Assembly (NCBI GenBank): GCA_000733415.1
Contig: KL662192.1
Location: forward strand, 647,316 to 711,315
Direction of reading: 5' to 3'
From: [Leptolyngbya] sp. JSC-1
GTDB lineage: Bacteria > Cyanobacteriota > Cyanobacteriia > Elainellales > Elainellaceae
Length of the DNA: 64,000 nt
In this document: one piece after another, positions 54,194 through 63,794 of the stretch
Numbering within the stretch: the first letter of the stretch is position 1
Layout of the letters: each line of letters begins with the position of its first letter
Notes under the pieces: generated by a model
Told to the model about the DNA's origin: nothing
The model's database searches: none
Seen by the model: only the letters and a program-made list of their open reading frames with translations
Translations under genes and position numbers: made by a program

Positions 54194-54904
54194 CTATTCC
54201 AGCTCTTCAGGGTTAGAATCACCGTAACGTAACCCGTTCGCAACCAAGCCAATTGTAGATTTCTGGAAAACGGCTAAATTTTCAACCGCTTGCTGAACCG
54301 CGGTTTTATCGGTTTTGTCTAGTCTGACAACTAGCAGGATGCCGTCAGTTTGCGTGGCGATCAGGCTGGCATCGGCTAGGCCCAATAGGGGAGGGGCATC
54401 ATAAATCACCAGATCAAAGGTTTGATTTAACTGAGCCATTAACCGCTTCATTTTGGTAGAACCAAGCAGTTGGGTTGGATCAACCGGAACATTGCCTGCG
54501 GTGAGAAGAAAGAAAGTGGCATCAGGAAACGGTTGAGCCAGGGCTTCTTTCAACGGCAGATTTTCTACCAGCACATCACTCAAGCCTTTCTGCTCCTCCA
54601 GATTAAACCATTGTTGAAGTTGTGGTTGACGCAGATCGGTATCAACGAGCAACACTCGCTGCCCCATGGTTCTAGCAGTCTGGGCTAAGTGAAACGCAAT
54701 CGTCGATTTTCCTTCACCGGGCAGAGCCGAGGTAATCACAACAGAGTGCAAAGGGTGGCCCGAATCGAGCAGACGGAGGTTCGTATGGAAAACACGCAAC
54801 GCTTCTGTGAAGCTAACCGACACCGAAACGCTATCCAACTGCAAGGCTTGCGTCGAAGCTAACCGGCGACGGGACGATTTGCGCTTAGTCCGCTTTTTAA
54901 TCAC
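54194..54904 (-). CDS. Free-standing BY-kinase (CpsD/Wzc kinase domain)
   Basis: 236 residues. Walker A SALPGEGKST near 60, Walker A' LLVDTDLRQP near 95, and Walker B LVIYDAPPLLG near 162 define the bacterial tyrosine kinase fold that controls polysaccharide polymerisation and export. Compared with the usual cyanobacterial Wzc proteins, the N-terminal Wzz chain-length domain and both membrane helices are absent, and the C-terminus (SNPEELE) lacks a Tyr cluster. It starts at a GTG with no Shine-Dalgarno, preceded in frame by HTRVLQQ back to a stop at 54932. This looks like a gene cut at its 5' end that could still be expressed; a genuine CpsD-type stand-alone kinase is the alternative. Confidence 0.8.
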   Translation of the reverse strand: MIKKRTKRKSSRRRLASTQALQLDSVSVSVSFTEALRVFHTNLRLLDSGHPLHSVVITSALPGEGKSTIAFHLAQTARTMGQRVLLVDTDLRQPQLQQWFNLEEQKGLSDVLVENLPLKEALAQPFPDATFFLLTAGNVPVDPTQLLGSTKMKRLMAQLNQTFDLVIYDAPPLLGLADASLIATQTDGILLVVRLDKTDKTAVQQAVENLAVFQKSTIGLVANGLRYGDSNPEELE

Positions 54905-54926
54905 CTGCTGTAAAACGCGAGTGTGA

Positions 54927-55325
54927 CTATATTACCAACATCTTAAGCGATTTGAACAATACTTCCATCGTAGGAATATGCTGATCATACTATACGATGA
55001 CTTCAAGAAAGATGTTCGGGTAGTCGAGCAGTCGATCTATAGATTTTTAGAAGTAGATGATACTTTTAAGGCTGTAAAACCTCGTGACAGAATGGTTGCT
55101 AATTATCTAAACAACCATGAATTGCTGATCAAACTATCAGAGCGTTCTTCAACCTTCAACTACTTCTGGACTAAATCAAGACATTTTCGCCAGGTTTTTC
55201 TAAGCAGATCTTCTAAAAGAAATCAAATGTCTGACTTGGATAGAAATTACCTACTAAAGGTCTACGATGAATCAAACAGAAGGCTTGAAGAGTATCTTGG
55301 TGTTGATTTAAGTGCCTGGCGTTGA
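54927..55325 (+). pseudogene. 5'-truncated sulfotransferase
   Basis: From 54927 the frame reads LYYQHLKRFEQYFHRRNMLI, then ILYDDFKKDVRVVEQSIYRF, and ends RRLEEYLGVDLSAWR. This is the C-terminal half of a Sulfotransfer_1/heparan-sulfate-sulfotransferase-like protein, including the 3'-phosphate-binding side but not the N-terminal 5'-PSB loop that binds PAPS. A stop (TGA 54924) closes the frame just upstream. An ATG at 54978 could start a 115-residue product, but it would lack the active site. It begins at the same point where the divergent BY-kinase gene loses its 5' part. Confidence 0.75.
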
Positions 55326-55374
55326 GCACCCAACCACCTTTAATTCATCTATCTAAAATAACAGGCTGGATGAT

Positions 55375-56424
55375 ATGCGTATCCTAGTTACCGCTGATCC
55401 CGAATTACCAGTTCCTCCTCAACTTTACGGTGGAATTGAAAGAATTATCGATCTTTTGATCAAAGGTTTAAGAACGCGCGGATATACTGTTGGGCTGATT
55501 GCACATCCAGAATCTACCGTAGATGTAGATGCTTTCTTTCCCTGGATTGGACGGCGATCTCAAGACAAGTTTGATGCTCTGCAGAATACTTTCTTGCTAT
55601 GGTCAGCAGTACAAAAATTTCAGCCTGATCTGATTCATAGCTTCTCTCGAATTCTGTACCTATTACCTTTGTTGGGTTCGCGTTTACCTAAAATTATGTC
55701 CTATCAGCGGAATCCAAGTTTCTACACCACAAGTTGGGGCAATCGTTTGGCAAAGGGTTCTCTAGTATTTACGGGTTGTAGCGAACATATCTGCCAGATC
55801 GGACGGACTGCTGGAGGTATATGGCATCCTATCCATAACTGTGTTGAATTGGAAAAGTATACCTTCCAACCTACGGTTGCTGATGATGCTCCACTCGTAT
55901 TCCTGAGCCGGATTGAGCGAATTAAGGGTGCACATATAGCCATTGCTGCTGCTCGTCAAGCGGGTCGCCGCTTAATAATTGCTGGGAACCAAGTCAATAC
56001 TGAGGAGGGAAACCGCTACTGGCAGGAGGAAATTGCGCCTCATCTTGGCAACGCAAGCATTGAGTATGTGGGGCCAGTGAATGACATCCAGAAAAATGAG
56101 TTGCTGGGTCAAGCCGCCGCCATGATTGTGCCCATCGAGTGGGATGAACCCTTTGGCATCGTATTTGCAGAAGCATTAGCCTGTGGAACTCCGGTTATTA
56201 CTTGCCCTCGTGGAGCATTGCCAGAAATTGTACGTCAAGGTGTAGATGGCTTTCTAGTGAATAACCTTACAGCAGCCGTTGATGCGATCAAACAACTTCC
56301 CAACCTAAACCGAAATCATTGCCGCCAGCGAGTTGAAAAGAAATTTTCGGCTGAAGTAGTTGTGAATCAATACGAGCAGCTTTATCAAAGCTTGATAAAT
56401 CGGCCTATTTTAGCGCCTGTTTGA
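55375..56424 (+). CDS. GT4-type glycosyltransferase
   Basis: 349 residues. The N-terminal Rossmann domain starts MRILVTADPELPVPPQLYGG with the acceptor-binding GGIERI. The C-terminal domain has PLVFLSRIERIKGAHIAIAA and WDEPFGIVFAEALACGTPVI, the EX7E-type donor-binding region of GT4 enzymes, then GALPEIVRQGVDGFLV. A retaining transfer of an NDP-sugar onto the growing repeat unit at the inner membrane is expected; donor and acceptor are unknown. It is the first intact gene of the plus-strand polysaccharide operon. Confidence 0.9.
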   Translation: MRILVTADPELPVPPQLYGGIERIIDLLIKGLRTRGYTVGLIAHPESTVDVDAFFPWIGRRSQDKFDALQNTFLLWSAVQKFQPDLIHSFSRILYLLPLLGSRLPKIMSYQRNPSFYTTSWGNRLAKGSLVFTGCSEHICQIGRTAGGIWHPIHNCVELEKYTFQPTVADDAPLVFLSRIERIKGAHIAIAAARQAGRRLIIAGNQVNTEEGNRYWQEEIAPHLGNASIEYVGPVNDIQKNELLGQAAAMIVPIEWDEPFGIVFAEALACGTPVITCPRGALPEIVRQGVDGFLVNNLTAAVDAIKQLPNLNRNHCRQRVEKKFSAEVVVNQYEQLYQSLINRPILAPV

Positions 56425-56502
56425 TCTTTTTCCTGGTCCTACTGTACAAGCCTTGTATCAGTAAAAGGCACGGGTAAGAAGTTATCAGAACGGAGTAGAG
56501 AA

Positions 56503-57834
56503 TTGGGACAGCGAGTTCTTATCATCAGTCCTCATTTTCCGCCTATCAATGCGGCAGATCATCAGCGCGTGCGAATGGCTTTGCCTTACTTAGAGCAATT
56601 TGGATGGGAGGCCCATGTGCTTGCTGTGCAACCAGATTGCATTGAAGCAGGCGTAGAAGATCCGTTTCTCAGCAAAACCATTCCATCCCACATCCCCATC
56701 ACTTATACCAAGGCTCTATCCGTTCAGCAAACTAGAATGCTCGGACTAGGCAGCCTGGGACTACGCAGTTTTCCCTACTTACTGCAAGCAGGCGATCGGT
56801 TGCTTCAGCAACAGAAGTTTGATCTAGTTTTCTTTTCAAATACTGTCTTCACCTCAATGGCGCTTGGTCCACGCTGGCGAAAACGGTTTGGAGTGCCTTA
56901 TATTCTAGATTTTCAAGATCCTTGGTTGAATGACTATTACAAACAATCAGGAGTTAGACCTCCGGGTGGGCACTTCAAATACGGATTTTCTCAACTTCAA
57001 GCGAAGCTACTCGAACCTAAAGCGGTTATACAAGCAAGCCACATCATCAGCGTTTCGCCCGCTTATCCTCAACTCCTTCAACACCGCTATCCGGCTCTCA
57101 AGTCCAATCAACTGACGGTGCTTCCTTTCGGAGCACCTAAAATCGATTTTGACCTTTTGCCATCGCTCCAAATCCAACAGCGCATTTTTAATGCTAACGA
57201 CGGAAAGCGGCATTGGGTTTATGTCGGACGGGGTGGCGAGGATATGGCGTTAGCCCTGCGCTCGCTCTTTTTAGCTATTCAAACAGATCGTCGCCAAAAT
57301 CCTGAGCCTTGGCAGACGGTTCAGCTTCACTTTGTGGGTACTAGCTATGCCCCGAAAGGACTAGCAACTAAAACCGTAGAGCCGATTGCTCAAGAATTTG
57401 GCATTGCGGATCTCGTCACCGAACATCCCCAGCGCATTCCTTATTTCGAAGCTTTACAAGTTCTCGCAGAGAGTGATGCTATTTTACTGATTGGTTCTAA
57501 CGACGTAGGGTACACTGCCTCTAAGCTTTATCCCTGCATCTTGGCCCAGAAACCTATTCTGGCTGTTTTTCATCAACAAAGCTCAGTTGTAGATATTTTA
57601 TACCGTTGCCAAGCCGGACAAGCAGTCACCTTTACTTCAAATAGTCAGCCACAGGACCTGGCAACCAGCATCATTGAAAAGTTTCGTTCCTTGTTGACTT
57701 GTCCAAAAGGGTGGCATCCTCCAACCAACTGGACAACCTTTGAGCCTTATACTGCTTTCAAAATGACGGCTAAACTATGCCAAATTTTTGGTCAATCTGT
57801 TCCTCAGTCAGTGCTCTACTTCCATAACGCATGA
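56503..57834 (+). CDS. Glycosyltransferase, GT4-like
   Basis: 443 residues. TTG 56503 is supported by GGAG seven bases upstream. The start GQRVLIISPHFPPINAADHQ and DLVFFSNTVFTSMALGPRW with PYILDFQDPWLNDYY belong to the GT4-like glycosyltransferases that open with a PxxPPxxxAxxxR motif. The C-terminal part has GRGGEDMALALRSLF and ASKLYPCILAQKPILAVFH, an EX7E-like region in weaker form. It overlaps the next gene by four bases (ATGA), which indicates translational coupling. Confidence 0.8.
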   Translation: MGQRVLIISPHFPPINAADHQRVRMALPYLEQFGWEAHVLAVQPDCIEAGVEDPFLSKTIPSHIPITYTKALSVQQTRMLGLGSLGLRSFPYLLQAGDRLLQQQKFDLVFFSNTVFTSMALGPRWRKRFGVPYILDFQDPWLNDYYKQSGVRPPGGHFKYGFSQLQAKLLEPKAVIQASHIISVSPAYPQLLQHRYPALKSNQLTVLPFGAPKIDFDLLPSLQIQQRIFNANDGKRHWVYVGRGGEDMALALRSLFLAIQTDRRQNPEPWQTVQLHFVGTSYAPKGLATKTVEPIAQEFGIADLVTEHPQRIPYFEALQVLAESDAILLIGSNDVGYTASKLYPCILAQKPILAVFHQQSSVVDILYRCQAGQAVTFTSNSQPQDLATSIIEKFRSLLTCPKGWHPPTNWTTFEPYTAFKMTAKLCQIFGQSVPQSVLYFHNA

Positions 57835-59330
57835 TGTTCCAGCAAGAACCAGGCTATTCCCATCCTCTCCTGCCTAATCTTCTATTTGATCTGTCGCGGC
57901 AAAAGCAGCGACAACTGCTAAGCGCTTTTTGGATCGTTGCCCTATCCCTGATTGGCTATGAGCTATTCTGGGCTAAAACGGATTCTTCGCTGAGTAACAT
58001 TGGAGCCGCTCTAATTACAGCCTCTGCGTTGCTACCCGGATATCTATGGTGCTCTGGACAGGCACAAGGCATGCCAATATTTCCTTTTTTTGCCTTGACC
58101 TATATTTGGACTTATGGTTTGCCGCTAGTGATTAATCACCCAAAGGTGCTCACCTATACCCCAGAGAATCGCCTATTTGCTGCATTGACAACATCAGGTT
58201 TTCTGTTGATAGGCACCTGGATATGGTTTCGCTTTGTGAAAACACCATCTCCTTTACCTCCAGTTTATCGAGCTTTAGATGAACGCAAAGGGGAGGGTTT
58301 TTTTATGACAATGTTAGCAGCTGCTGTTTTATTTAATGTGGCTGCAAATGGAGGGTGGCTGCCCTTGTCTGGAGGTATTCTGGGAACAATTCGGAATGCC
58401 GTTTTAGGATTGACGGCTCTTGCCAGTTTTGTACTTGCCTATCGGATGGGATCTCAAGAGTTATCAAAACAACAATCAAGACTTTTCATTATTTTGCTAG
58501 TGTCCTACATGACAACGAGTGCATTGAGGCTACTACTCATAGGTGCATCCTCGACTTTTCTAATTTCAACTATTGCCTTTGTGATTGGGCGTAAAAAGGT
58601 TCCTGTTCTGCCTATTATAATAATGCTGATTTGCCTCTCGTTTCTACACTACGGCAAGTCAGATATGAGAGCTAAATATTGGAATGAGGCAGCCATGCCT
58701 CGATTACAACCCTGGGACTATCCTGCCTGGTACTCCGAATGGGTAGGATATAGTATAGAATACTTTGGTAAACAAGAAGAAGAGTTACCTGAATCCGAAG
58801 AGAAAGAATCATTTTTAGTGCGCTCTAGCGTGATCCAGATGCTTCTCTTAGCTCAAAGTAAGAGTCCTGAAACTGTTCCTTACTTACATGGAAGAACCTA
58901 TGCTATTCTGCCACAAGTTGTGATTCCGCGAGTGCTGAACCCTAGCAAAATTCGCACAACCGAAGGCACGCATATTTTAAGCGTTCATTATGGGTTACAA
59001 ACCTATGAGCAAACTTTTACAACTAGTATCAGTTGGGGATTACTTGCTGAGTCCTATGGGAATTTTGGTGTATTTGGCTGTGCGGGTCTAGCAGTTGTGC
59101 TGGGATGGGCTTATGGAAAGGTTACTCGATGGAGCCTGAATGCACCAATTTTGTCTGCGCAATCACTGTTTTCGGTCATCATGATGACTTTCGCGTTGCA
59201 GACTGAATGGACAGCCGGAGTGTATGTTGCAGCATTGTATCAAACCAGCATAGTACTGGGTGGAATTGTCTTCGTTTTGATGCGGTCTTATTCCACAATG
59301 GATTTACCCATGATGGCTTATAGAAGGTAA
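57831..59330 (+). CDS. O-antigen-polymerase-like membrane protein (Wzy-type)
   Basis: 499 residues with about ten to twelve hydrophobic segments (FWIVALSLIGYELFW, IGAALITASALLPGYLW, FFMTMLAAAVLFNVAANGG, FLISTIAFVIG, VLPIIIMLICLSFL, VVLGWAYG). A large loop near 275-370 contains charged residues and LHGRTYAILPQVVIPRVLNP, then the HYGLQTYE region, placed as in Wzy-type polymerases that join repeat units in the periplasm. Sequence conservation in this family is low, so the call rests on topology and context: it sits between glycosyltransferase genes and overlaps the preceding one by ATGA. Confidence 0.75.
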   Translation: MMFQQEPGYSHPLLPNLLFDLSRQKQRQLLSAFWIVALSLIGYELFWAKTDSSLSNIGAALITASALLPGYLWCSGQAQGMPIFPFFALTYIWTYGLPLVINHPKVLTYTPENRLFAALTTSGFLLIGTWIWFRFVKTPSPLPPVYRALDERKGEGFFMTMLAAAVLFNVAANGGWLPLSGGILGTIRNAVLGLTALASFVLAYRMGSQELSKQQSRLFIILLVSYMTTSALRLLLIGASSTFLISTIAFVIGRKKVPVLPIIIMLICLSFLHYGKSDMRAKYWNEAAMPRLQPWDYPAWYSEWVGYSIEYFGKQEEELPESEEKESFLVRSSVIQMLLLAQSKSPETVPYLHGRTYAILPQVVIPRVLNPSKIRTTEGTHILSVHYGLQTYEQTFTTSISWGLLAESYGNFGVFGCAGLAVVLGWAYGKVTRWSLNAPILSAQSLFSVIMMTFALQTEWTAGVYVAALYQTSIVLGGIVFVLMRSYSTMDLPMMAYRR

Positions 59331-59339
59331 ATTTGTTGT

Positions 59340-60518
59340 ATGCAAAGATTAGCAATTATCACATCTCACCCAATTCAGTACTACGCTCCTTGGTTTCGCT
59401 ATCTAGCCCATACCAGAGATCTGGATATTAAAGTATTTTATCTTTGGGATTTTGGCATTACTCAACAAGTAGATATTAAGTTTCAAAAATCATTTCAATG
59501 GGATGTTCCTTTGCTAGATGGATATAACTATGAATTTGTGCCAAATACTAGCTCTAACCCAGGAACGCATCATTTTTGGGGGCTGCAAAATCCATCATTA
59601 GTCGCTCAGGTTCACGCTTATCAACCTGCGGCGGTCTGGCTAATGAACTACAATTATGCAAGTCTTTATCAGTTTATTTGGAGATGGAATAATCGTAAAG
59701 CTCCGCTATTGTTTCGAGGAGACTCTCACCATCTGCTGCCAAACAGGGGCATCAAAGAGTGGAGCCGGCGGCAGATTATTTCTACAATCTATCGGTGCTT
59801 TGCTGCCTTCCTCTACGTTGGTAAAGCCAATTATGGCTACTTCCGCTACCATCATGTGCCACCTGAGAAATTGTTCTTTTCTCCCCATGCAATCGATAAC
59901 GAGCGGTTCTATGCACAAGCTGCCATCGCAAGCGAACAGGCAAAAATTTGGAAGCAGGAACTAGGGATTCCTGCCAATCACCAAGTTATCTTATTTGCCG
60001 GTAAATTTGAAGCCAAAAAGCGACCGTTAGATTTGCTGCAAGCTTTCTTAAAAGCCCGATTGCCCCAGGTCTCTCTACTCTTCGTTGGTTCTGGGTCGCT
60101 AGAAGCTGAACTCAAATCTGCTGGCACAGGGCATTCCCATATCTACTTTGCCCCGTTCCAAAATCAATCCCTAATGCCTCGAACCTATGCGATTGCTGAT
60201 GTTGTAGTACTTCCGAGTTATGGATCACAAGAAACTTGGGGGTTGTCCATCAATGAAGCGATGTGTTTGGCTCGGCCAGTAATTGTCAGCAACCATGTCG
60301 GCTGTGCACAAGATTTAGTACATCCACACGAAAACGGGTTGGTTTTTCCGGCTGGTAATATTTCAGCTCTGACTGACGCATTACGGGTCGCCTTTACTGA
60401 TCCAGAACGTTTAAAGAAATGGGGGAATCACAGCCGCCAAATTGTTTCCCATTACAGCTATACACAAGCTACACAAGGTTTGTTACAAGCCCTCAACTCA
60501 TTGCAAGAGAAGTTCTAA
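59340..60518 (+). CDS. GT4-type glycosyltransferase
   Basis: 392 residues. N-terminus MQRLAIITSHPIQYYAPWFR; C-terminal donor domain with ILFAGKFEAKKRPLDLLQAF, LLFVGSGSLEAEL and LPSYGSQETWGLSINEAMCL (EX7E-type), followed by GCAQDLVHPHENGLVFPAGN. Nine bases separate it from the polymerase-like gene, and its stop overlaps the start of the next gene (TAATG). Expected to add one sugar in repeat-unit assembly. Confidence 0.9.
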   Translation: MQRLAIITSHPIQYYAPWFRYLAHTRDLDIKVFYLWDFGITQQVDIKFQKSFQWDVPLLDGYNYEFVPNTSSNPGTHHFWGLQNPSLVAQVHAYQPAAVWLMNYNYASLYQFIWRWNNRKAPLLFRGDSHHLLPNRGIKEWSRRQIISTIYRCFAAFLYVGKANYGYFRYHHVPPEKLFFSPHAIDNERFYAQAAIASEQAKIWKQELGIPANHQVILFAGKFEAKKRPLDLLQAFLKARLPQVSLLFVGSGSLEAELKSAGTGHSHIYFAPFQNQSLMPRTYAIADVVVLPSYGSQETWGLSINEAMCLARPVIVSNHVGCAQDLVHPHENGLVFPAGNISALTDALRVAFTDPERLKKWGNHSRQIVSHYSYTQATQGLLQALNSLQEKF

Positions 60519-61681
60519 TGGTGTCCCGATCTCCTCGTTTCCATCTCTGGTGTCCTAACCTATTTAATTTCAAGGGAGGAATCCAAGTTTACTCTGCATA
60601 TTTTTTGCAAGCGCTACAGGATCTGTATCCACAGGCGAACTATGATATCTTTTTGATGCATGATACTCATACTTCCCTCCATATTCCTTACCTGTACCAT
60701 ACTCAATTTCATTTTACTGGTCAATACCTTAGATCCATTCGCAATCCTGTCTTTGCTGCTCAGCTCATAAGACAAACTATTAGGCACCGTCCTGACTTGA
60801 TTATTACTACTCATCTCAACTTTACACCTGTTGCCTATTGGCTCAAGCGCTTGTTAGGTATTCCTTATTGGACTATTGCTCATGGTGTAGAAGCATGGAA
60901 CATTCAACGTCCAGCCATAAAAAATGCTTTGCATGATGCCAATCGCATTCTGGCCGTTAGTCAATATACCCGCAATCGCCTACTAGATGAGCAAAAGCTT
61001 GATCCAACTCAGATTTCTCTGCTTCCAAATACAGTAGATACCACACGTTTTCAGATCGCTGCGAAACCAAATTATTTACTGCAAAAATATGGGTTGACTC
61101 CAGAGCAGCCGATTATTCTCACTGTCAGTCGTTTGTGTAGTACAGAATCGTATCGAGGTTATGACAAAGTTCTAGAAGCCTTACCAATGATTCGCCAATT
61201 CATTCCTAATGTTCATTATTTGATTGTAGGAAAAGGTGACGATCAAGCTCGTCTAGAACGGTATATTGCTCAACTCAATTTACAAAATTCTGTAACACTG
61301 GCTGGGTTTGTACCAGACGAAGAGCTTTGTGATTACTACAATGTATGCGATGTCTTTGCCATGCCCAGTAAATTGGAAGGATTTGGAATTGTTTATTTGG
61401 AAGCACTAGCTTGCGGCAGACCTGTTTTAGGAGGCAATCAAGATGGGGCAATCGATGCACTTTGCCAAGGTGAGTTGGGAGTTTTAGTTAACCCCGATGA
61501 TGCAGAGGAAATCGCTAAAAACTTGATTCAGATTCTTAAAGGCCAGCATTTGAACAGAACTTTATATCAACCTGAGATGCTTCGCCAACGTATGATTGAG
61601 CATTATGCCTTTTCTCAATTTCGAGATAACCTTACTAAGCACTTGAATGATTTCTTTACTGTTTCTAATTCATTGTTGTAG
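60518..61681 (+). CDS. GT4-type glycosyltransferase
   Basis: 387 residues from ATG 60518, which shares its A with the preceding stop codon; the frame is open further upstream but only inside the previous gene. The acceptor domain has LFNFKGGIQVYSAYF, and the donor domain has ILTVSRLCSTESYRGYDKVL, LIVGKGDDQARLERY, MPSKLEGFGIVYLEALACGR and GAIDALCQGELGVLV. It is a typical GT4 enzyme, translationally coupled to its neighbour. Confidence 0.9.
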   Translation: MVSRSPRFHLWCPNLFNFKGGIQVYSAYFLQALQDLYPQANYDIFLMHDTHTSLHIPYLYHTQFHFTGQYLRSIRNPVFAAQLIRQTIRHRPDLIITTHLNFTPVAYWLKRLLGIPYWTIAHGVEAWNIQRPAIKNALHDANRILAVSQYTRNRLLDEQKLDPTQISLLPNTVDTTRFQIAAKPNYLLQKYGLTPEQPIILTVSRLCSTESYRGYDKVLEALPMIRQFIPNVHYLIVGKGDDQARLERYIAQLNLQNSVTLAGFVPDEELCDYYNVCDVFAMPSKLEGFGIVYLEALACGRPVLGGNQDGAIDALCQGELGVLVNPDDAEEIAKNLIQILKGQHLNRTLYQPEMLRQRMIEHYAFSQFRDNLTKHLNDFFTVSNSLL

Positions 61682-61735
61682 TCTAACCCCAGCCTTTCCA
61701 ATTGTCAAAACCTCTTATTAAGCAATTTTTTAGAA

Positions 61736-62950
61736 ATGAAAGTTTTACATGTTATCCCCTCAGTCTCTCCTGTAAGAGGAGGACCAAGCCAAGCTGTATT
61801 GGAAATGGTCCATGCTTTGAATCAACAAAGCATAACAACAGAAATTGTTACAACCAATGATCATGGCTCAGATTTACTAAATGTTCCTCTAGAGCAGCGA
61901 ATCTGCCATCCTTTACCATCCTCTAATCAAACAGTTCCTACTTGTTTTTTCTCTCGTTTTTCACCTCGAATTGCCTCAATTCGGGAATTCTCTTTTTCAG
62001 CACAGCTGACGAAATGGCTATGGAAAAATATAGCCCAATATGATTTGGTTCATGTTCATGCCATTTTCTCCTACCCTTCGACCATAGCAATGGCAATTGC
62101 CCGTCTTCAGGGTATTCCTTACATTATTAGACCTATTGGACAACTCTGTGAATGGTCACTTCAACAAGGTAAGCAGAAAAAACAACTCTATCTGAATTTA
62201 ATTGAAAAGGCTAATCTCAACCACAGCCAATTTTTGCATCTAACATCGGAGCAAGAACATCTTGAACTTTTGAAACTAAATGTGAAAGCTTCCAGCTTTA
62301 TTCTGCCTCTGGGTTTCTCTTTTTCCAACAGAATTCCGGATGCGCGGCAACGTATACGCCTCCATCTAAATCTTCCGCCAGATGAACCCATTATTTTATT
62401 TCTCTCTCGCTTACATCCCAAGAAAGGGCTAGATTATCTAATTCCTGCGCTCGGTCAACTAGCACATCATCGGTTTACATTCGTGCTGGCTGGTAGCGGT
62501 GAGCCAAGCTATGAAGCTTATGTTAAATCCTTACTAATTTCCAACGGAATTTACAACCGCACTCGGTTAACCGGTTTTGTTGAAGGCGAGATAAAAAATC
62601 TATTATTACAAGGTTCAGATTTATTTGTCCTGACTTCTCACTCAGAGAATTTTGGCATTGCTGTGCTGGAAGCAATGGCATCTGGCCTACCTGTTTTGGC
62701 TACTCCAGGGGTAGCTTTGGCTGCGGAAATTGAGCGATACCAACTAGGGTACATATCTCAGCTCGCTATATCTGATATCACTTCTACACTTGAGACGTAT
62801 TTAACTGATCAAAAACGAGGAAATCTAATGGGGCAACATGCTTTTCAATTCGTTCAGGAGCATTACAATTGGAGCAAAATAGCTACTCGTTTGATTCAAA
62901 TTTACCAAACCATAGTTGAACCAAAACCAATTTCTATCGTCTCGCACTAG
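61736..62950 (+). CDS. GT4-type glycosyltransferase
   Basis: 404 residues. It starts MKVLHVIPSVSPVRGGPSQA, the common opening of WcaI/WcaL-type transferases. The donor domain shows ILFLSRLHPKKGLDYLIPAL, FVLAGSGEPSYEAYV, LTSHSENFGIAVLEAMASGL and a HAFQFVQEHYNW terminal segment. It lies 54 bp after the previous gene with no clear Shine-Dalgarno. Confidence 0.9.
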   Translation: MKVLHVIPSVSPVRGGPSQAVLEMVHALNQQSITTEIVTTNDHGSDLLNVPLEQRICHPLPSSNQTVPTCFFSRFSPRIASIREFSFSAQLTKWLWKNIAQYDLVHVHAIFSYPSTIAMAIARLQGIPYIIRPIGQLCEWSLQQGKQKKQLYLNLIEKANLNHSQFLHLTSEQEHLELLKLNVKASSFILPLGFSFSNRIPDARQRIRLHLNLPPDEPIILFLSRLHPKKGLDYLIPALGQLAHHRFTFVLAGSGEPSYEAYVKSLLISNGIYNRTRLTGFVEGEIKNLLLQGSDLFVLTSHSENFGIAVLEAMASGLPVLATPGVALAAEIERYQLGYISQLAISDITSTLETYLTDQKRGNLMGQHAFQFVQEHYNWSKIATRLIQIYQTIVEPKPISIVSH

Positions 62951-62988
62951 CTCAATTAGGATCAGCGTTTCCATTATTAGAAAAACCT

Positions 62989-63774
62989 ATGCTCGTAGAA
63001 AGAATTACCCCCCTGATCCTCACATTCAATGAAGCTCCTAACCTCGATCGTACTCTTCAGAAACTACTTTGGGCAAAGCAGGTTATTATAATCGATAGCT
63101 TTAGCACAGATGCAACCATAGAAATCGCTGCTGCATATCCACAGGTCAAGCTATTCAAGCGCAATTTTGACACCCATGCGACCCAGTGGAACTATGGTTT
63201 AGAACAGATTGAATCGGAGTGGGTGCTGTCATTAGATGCAGATTATGTTCTATCTGATAAGTTGGTTACTGAACTAATCAGCTTACCAGAAGATATATCC
63301 ATTGATGGTTATTTCATTAGATTTAAGTACTGTGTGTTTGGAAAACCTTTACGGGGAACAATCCTTCCTCCGCGGCAAGCTCTTTTCCGTAAAAATCGAG
63401 CCACTTTTGTTGATGATGGACATACCCAGCTTGTACGAGTCGATGGACAGTCTGGTACATTATTTCATCCAATCTATCACGATGATCGAAAACCGCTGAG
63501 CCGCTGGCTTTGGGCACAAGATCGCTATATGCTGATTGAGGTAGAAAAGCTGCGAGCTACACCGGTGCATAAATTGAGCTGGGGCGATCGCATCCGCAAG
63601 CAAAAAGTGCTAGCTCCATTCATTATTTTGTTTTACTGCCTAATTTTCAAAGGAGGAATTTTAGACGGCTGGCATGGTTGGTATTATGCTTTTCAACGAT
63701 TGCTAGCTGAAGTTCTACTGTCAATTCGCTTAATTGAAGCAGAACAACAGAAATACACAGAAACAAGATACTAA
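62989..63774 (+). CDS. GT2 glycosyltransferase, WaaE/KdtX-like
   Basis: 261 residues. TPLILTFNEAPNLDRTLQKL, VIIIDSFSTDATIEIA, ATQWNYGLEQIESEWVLSLD with the DxD-type metal site DADYVL, and FRKNRATFVDDGHTQLV match the GT2 subgroup of WaaE-like beta-glucosyltransferases. A hydrophobic C-terminal stretch (FIILFYCLIFKGGI) may attach it to the membrane. It would be an inverting enzyme, unlike the GT4 enzymes before it. A HIP1 octamer lies at 63584-63591 within the gene. Confidence 0.9.
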   Translation: MLVERITPLILTFNEAPNLDRTLQKLLWAKQVIIIDSFSTDATIEIAAAYPQVKLFKRNFDTHATQWNYGLEQIESEWVLSLDADYVLSDKLVTELISLPEDISIDGYFIRFKYCVFGKPLRGTILPPRQALFRKNRATFVDDGHTQLVRVDGQSGTLFHPIYHDDRKPLSRWLWAQDRYMLIEVEKLRATPVHKLSWGDRIRKQKVLAPFIILFYCLIFKGGILDGWHGWYYAFQRLLAEVLLSIRLIEAEQQKYTETRY

Positions 63775-63794
63775 ATTAAAACTGAAAAGATAGC

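Noticed and set aside
54978..55325. Functional 115-residue small protein
   Set aside because: The homology continues upstream of the ATG to 54927, so this is the tail of a larger sulfotransferase, not a complete gene.
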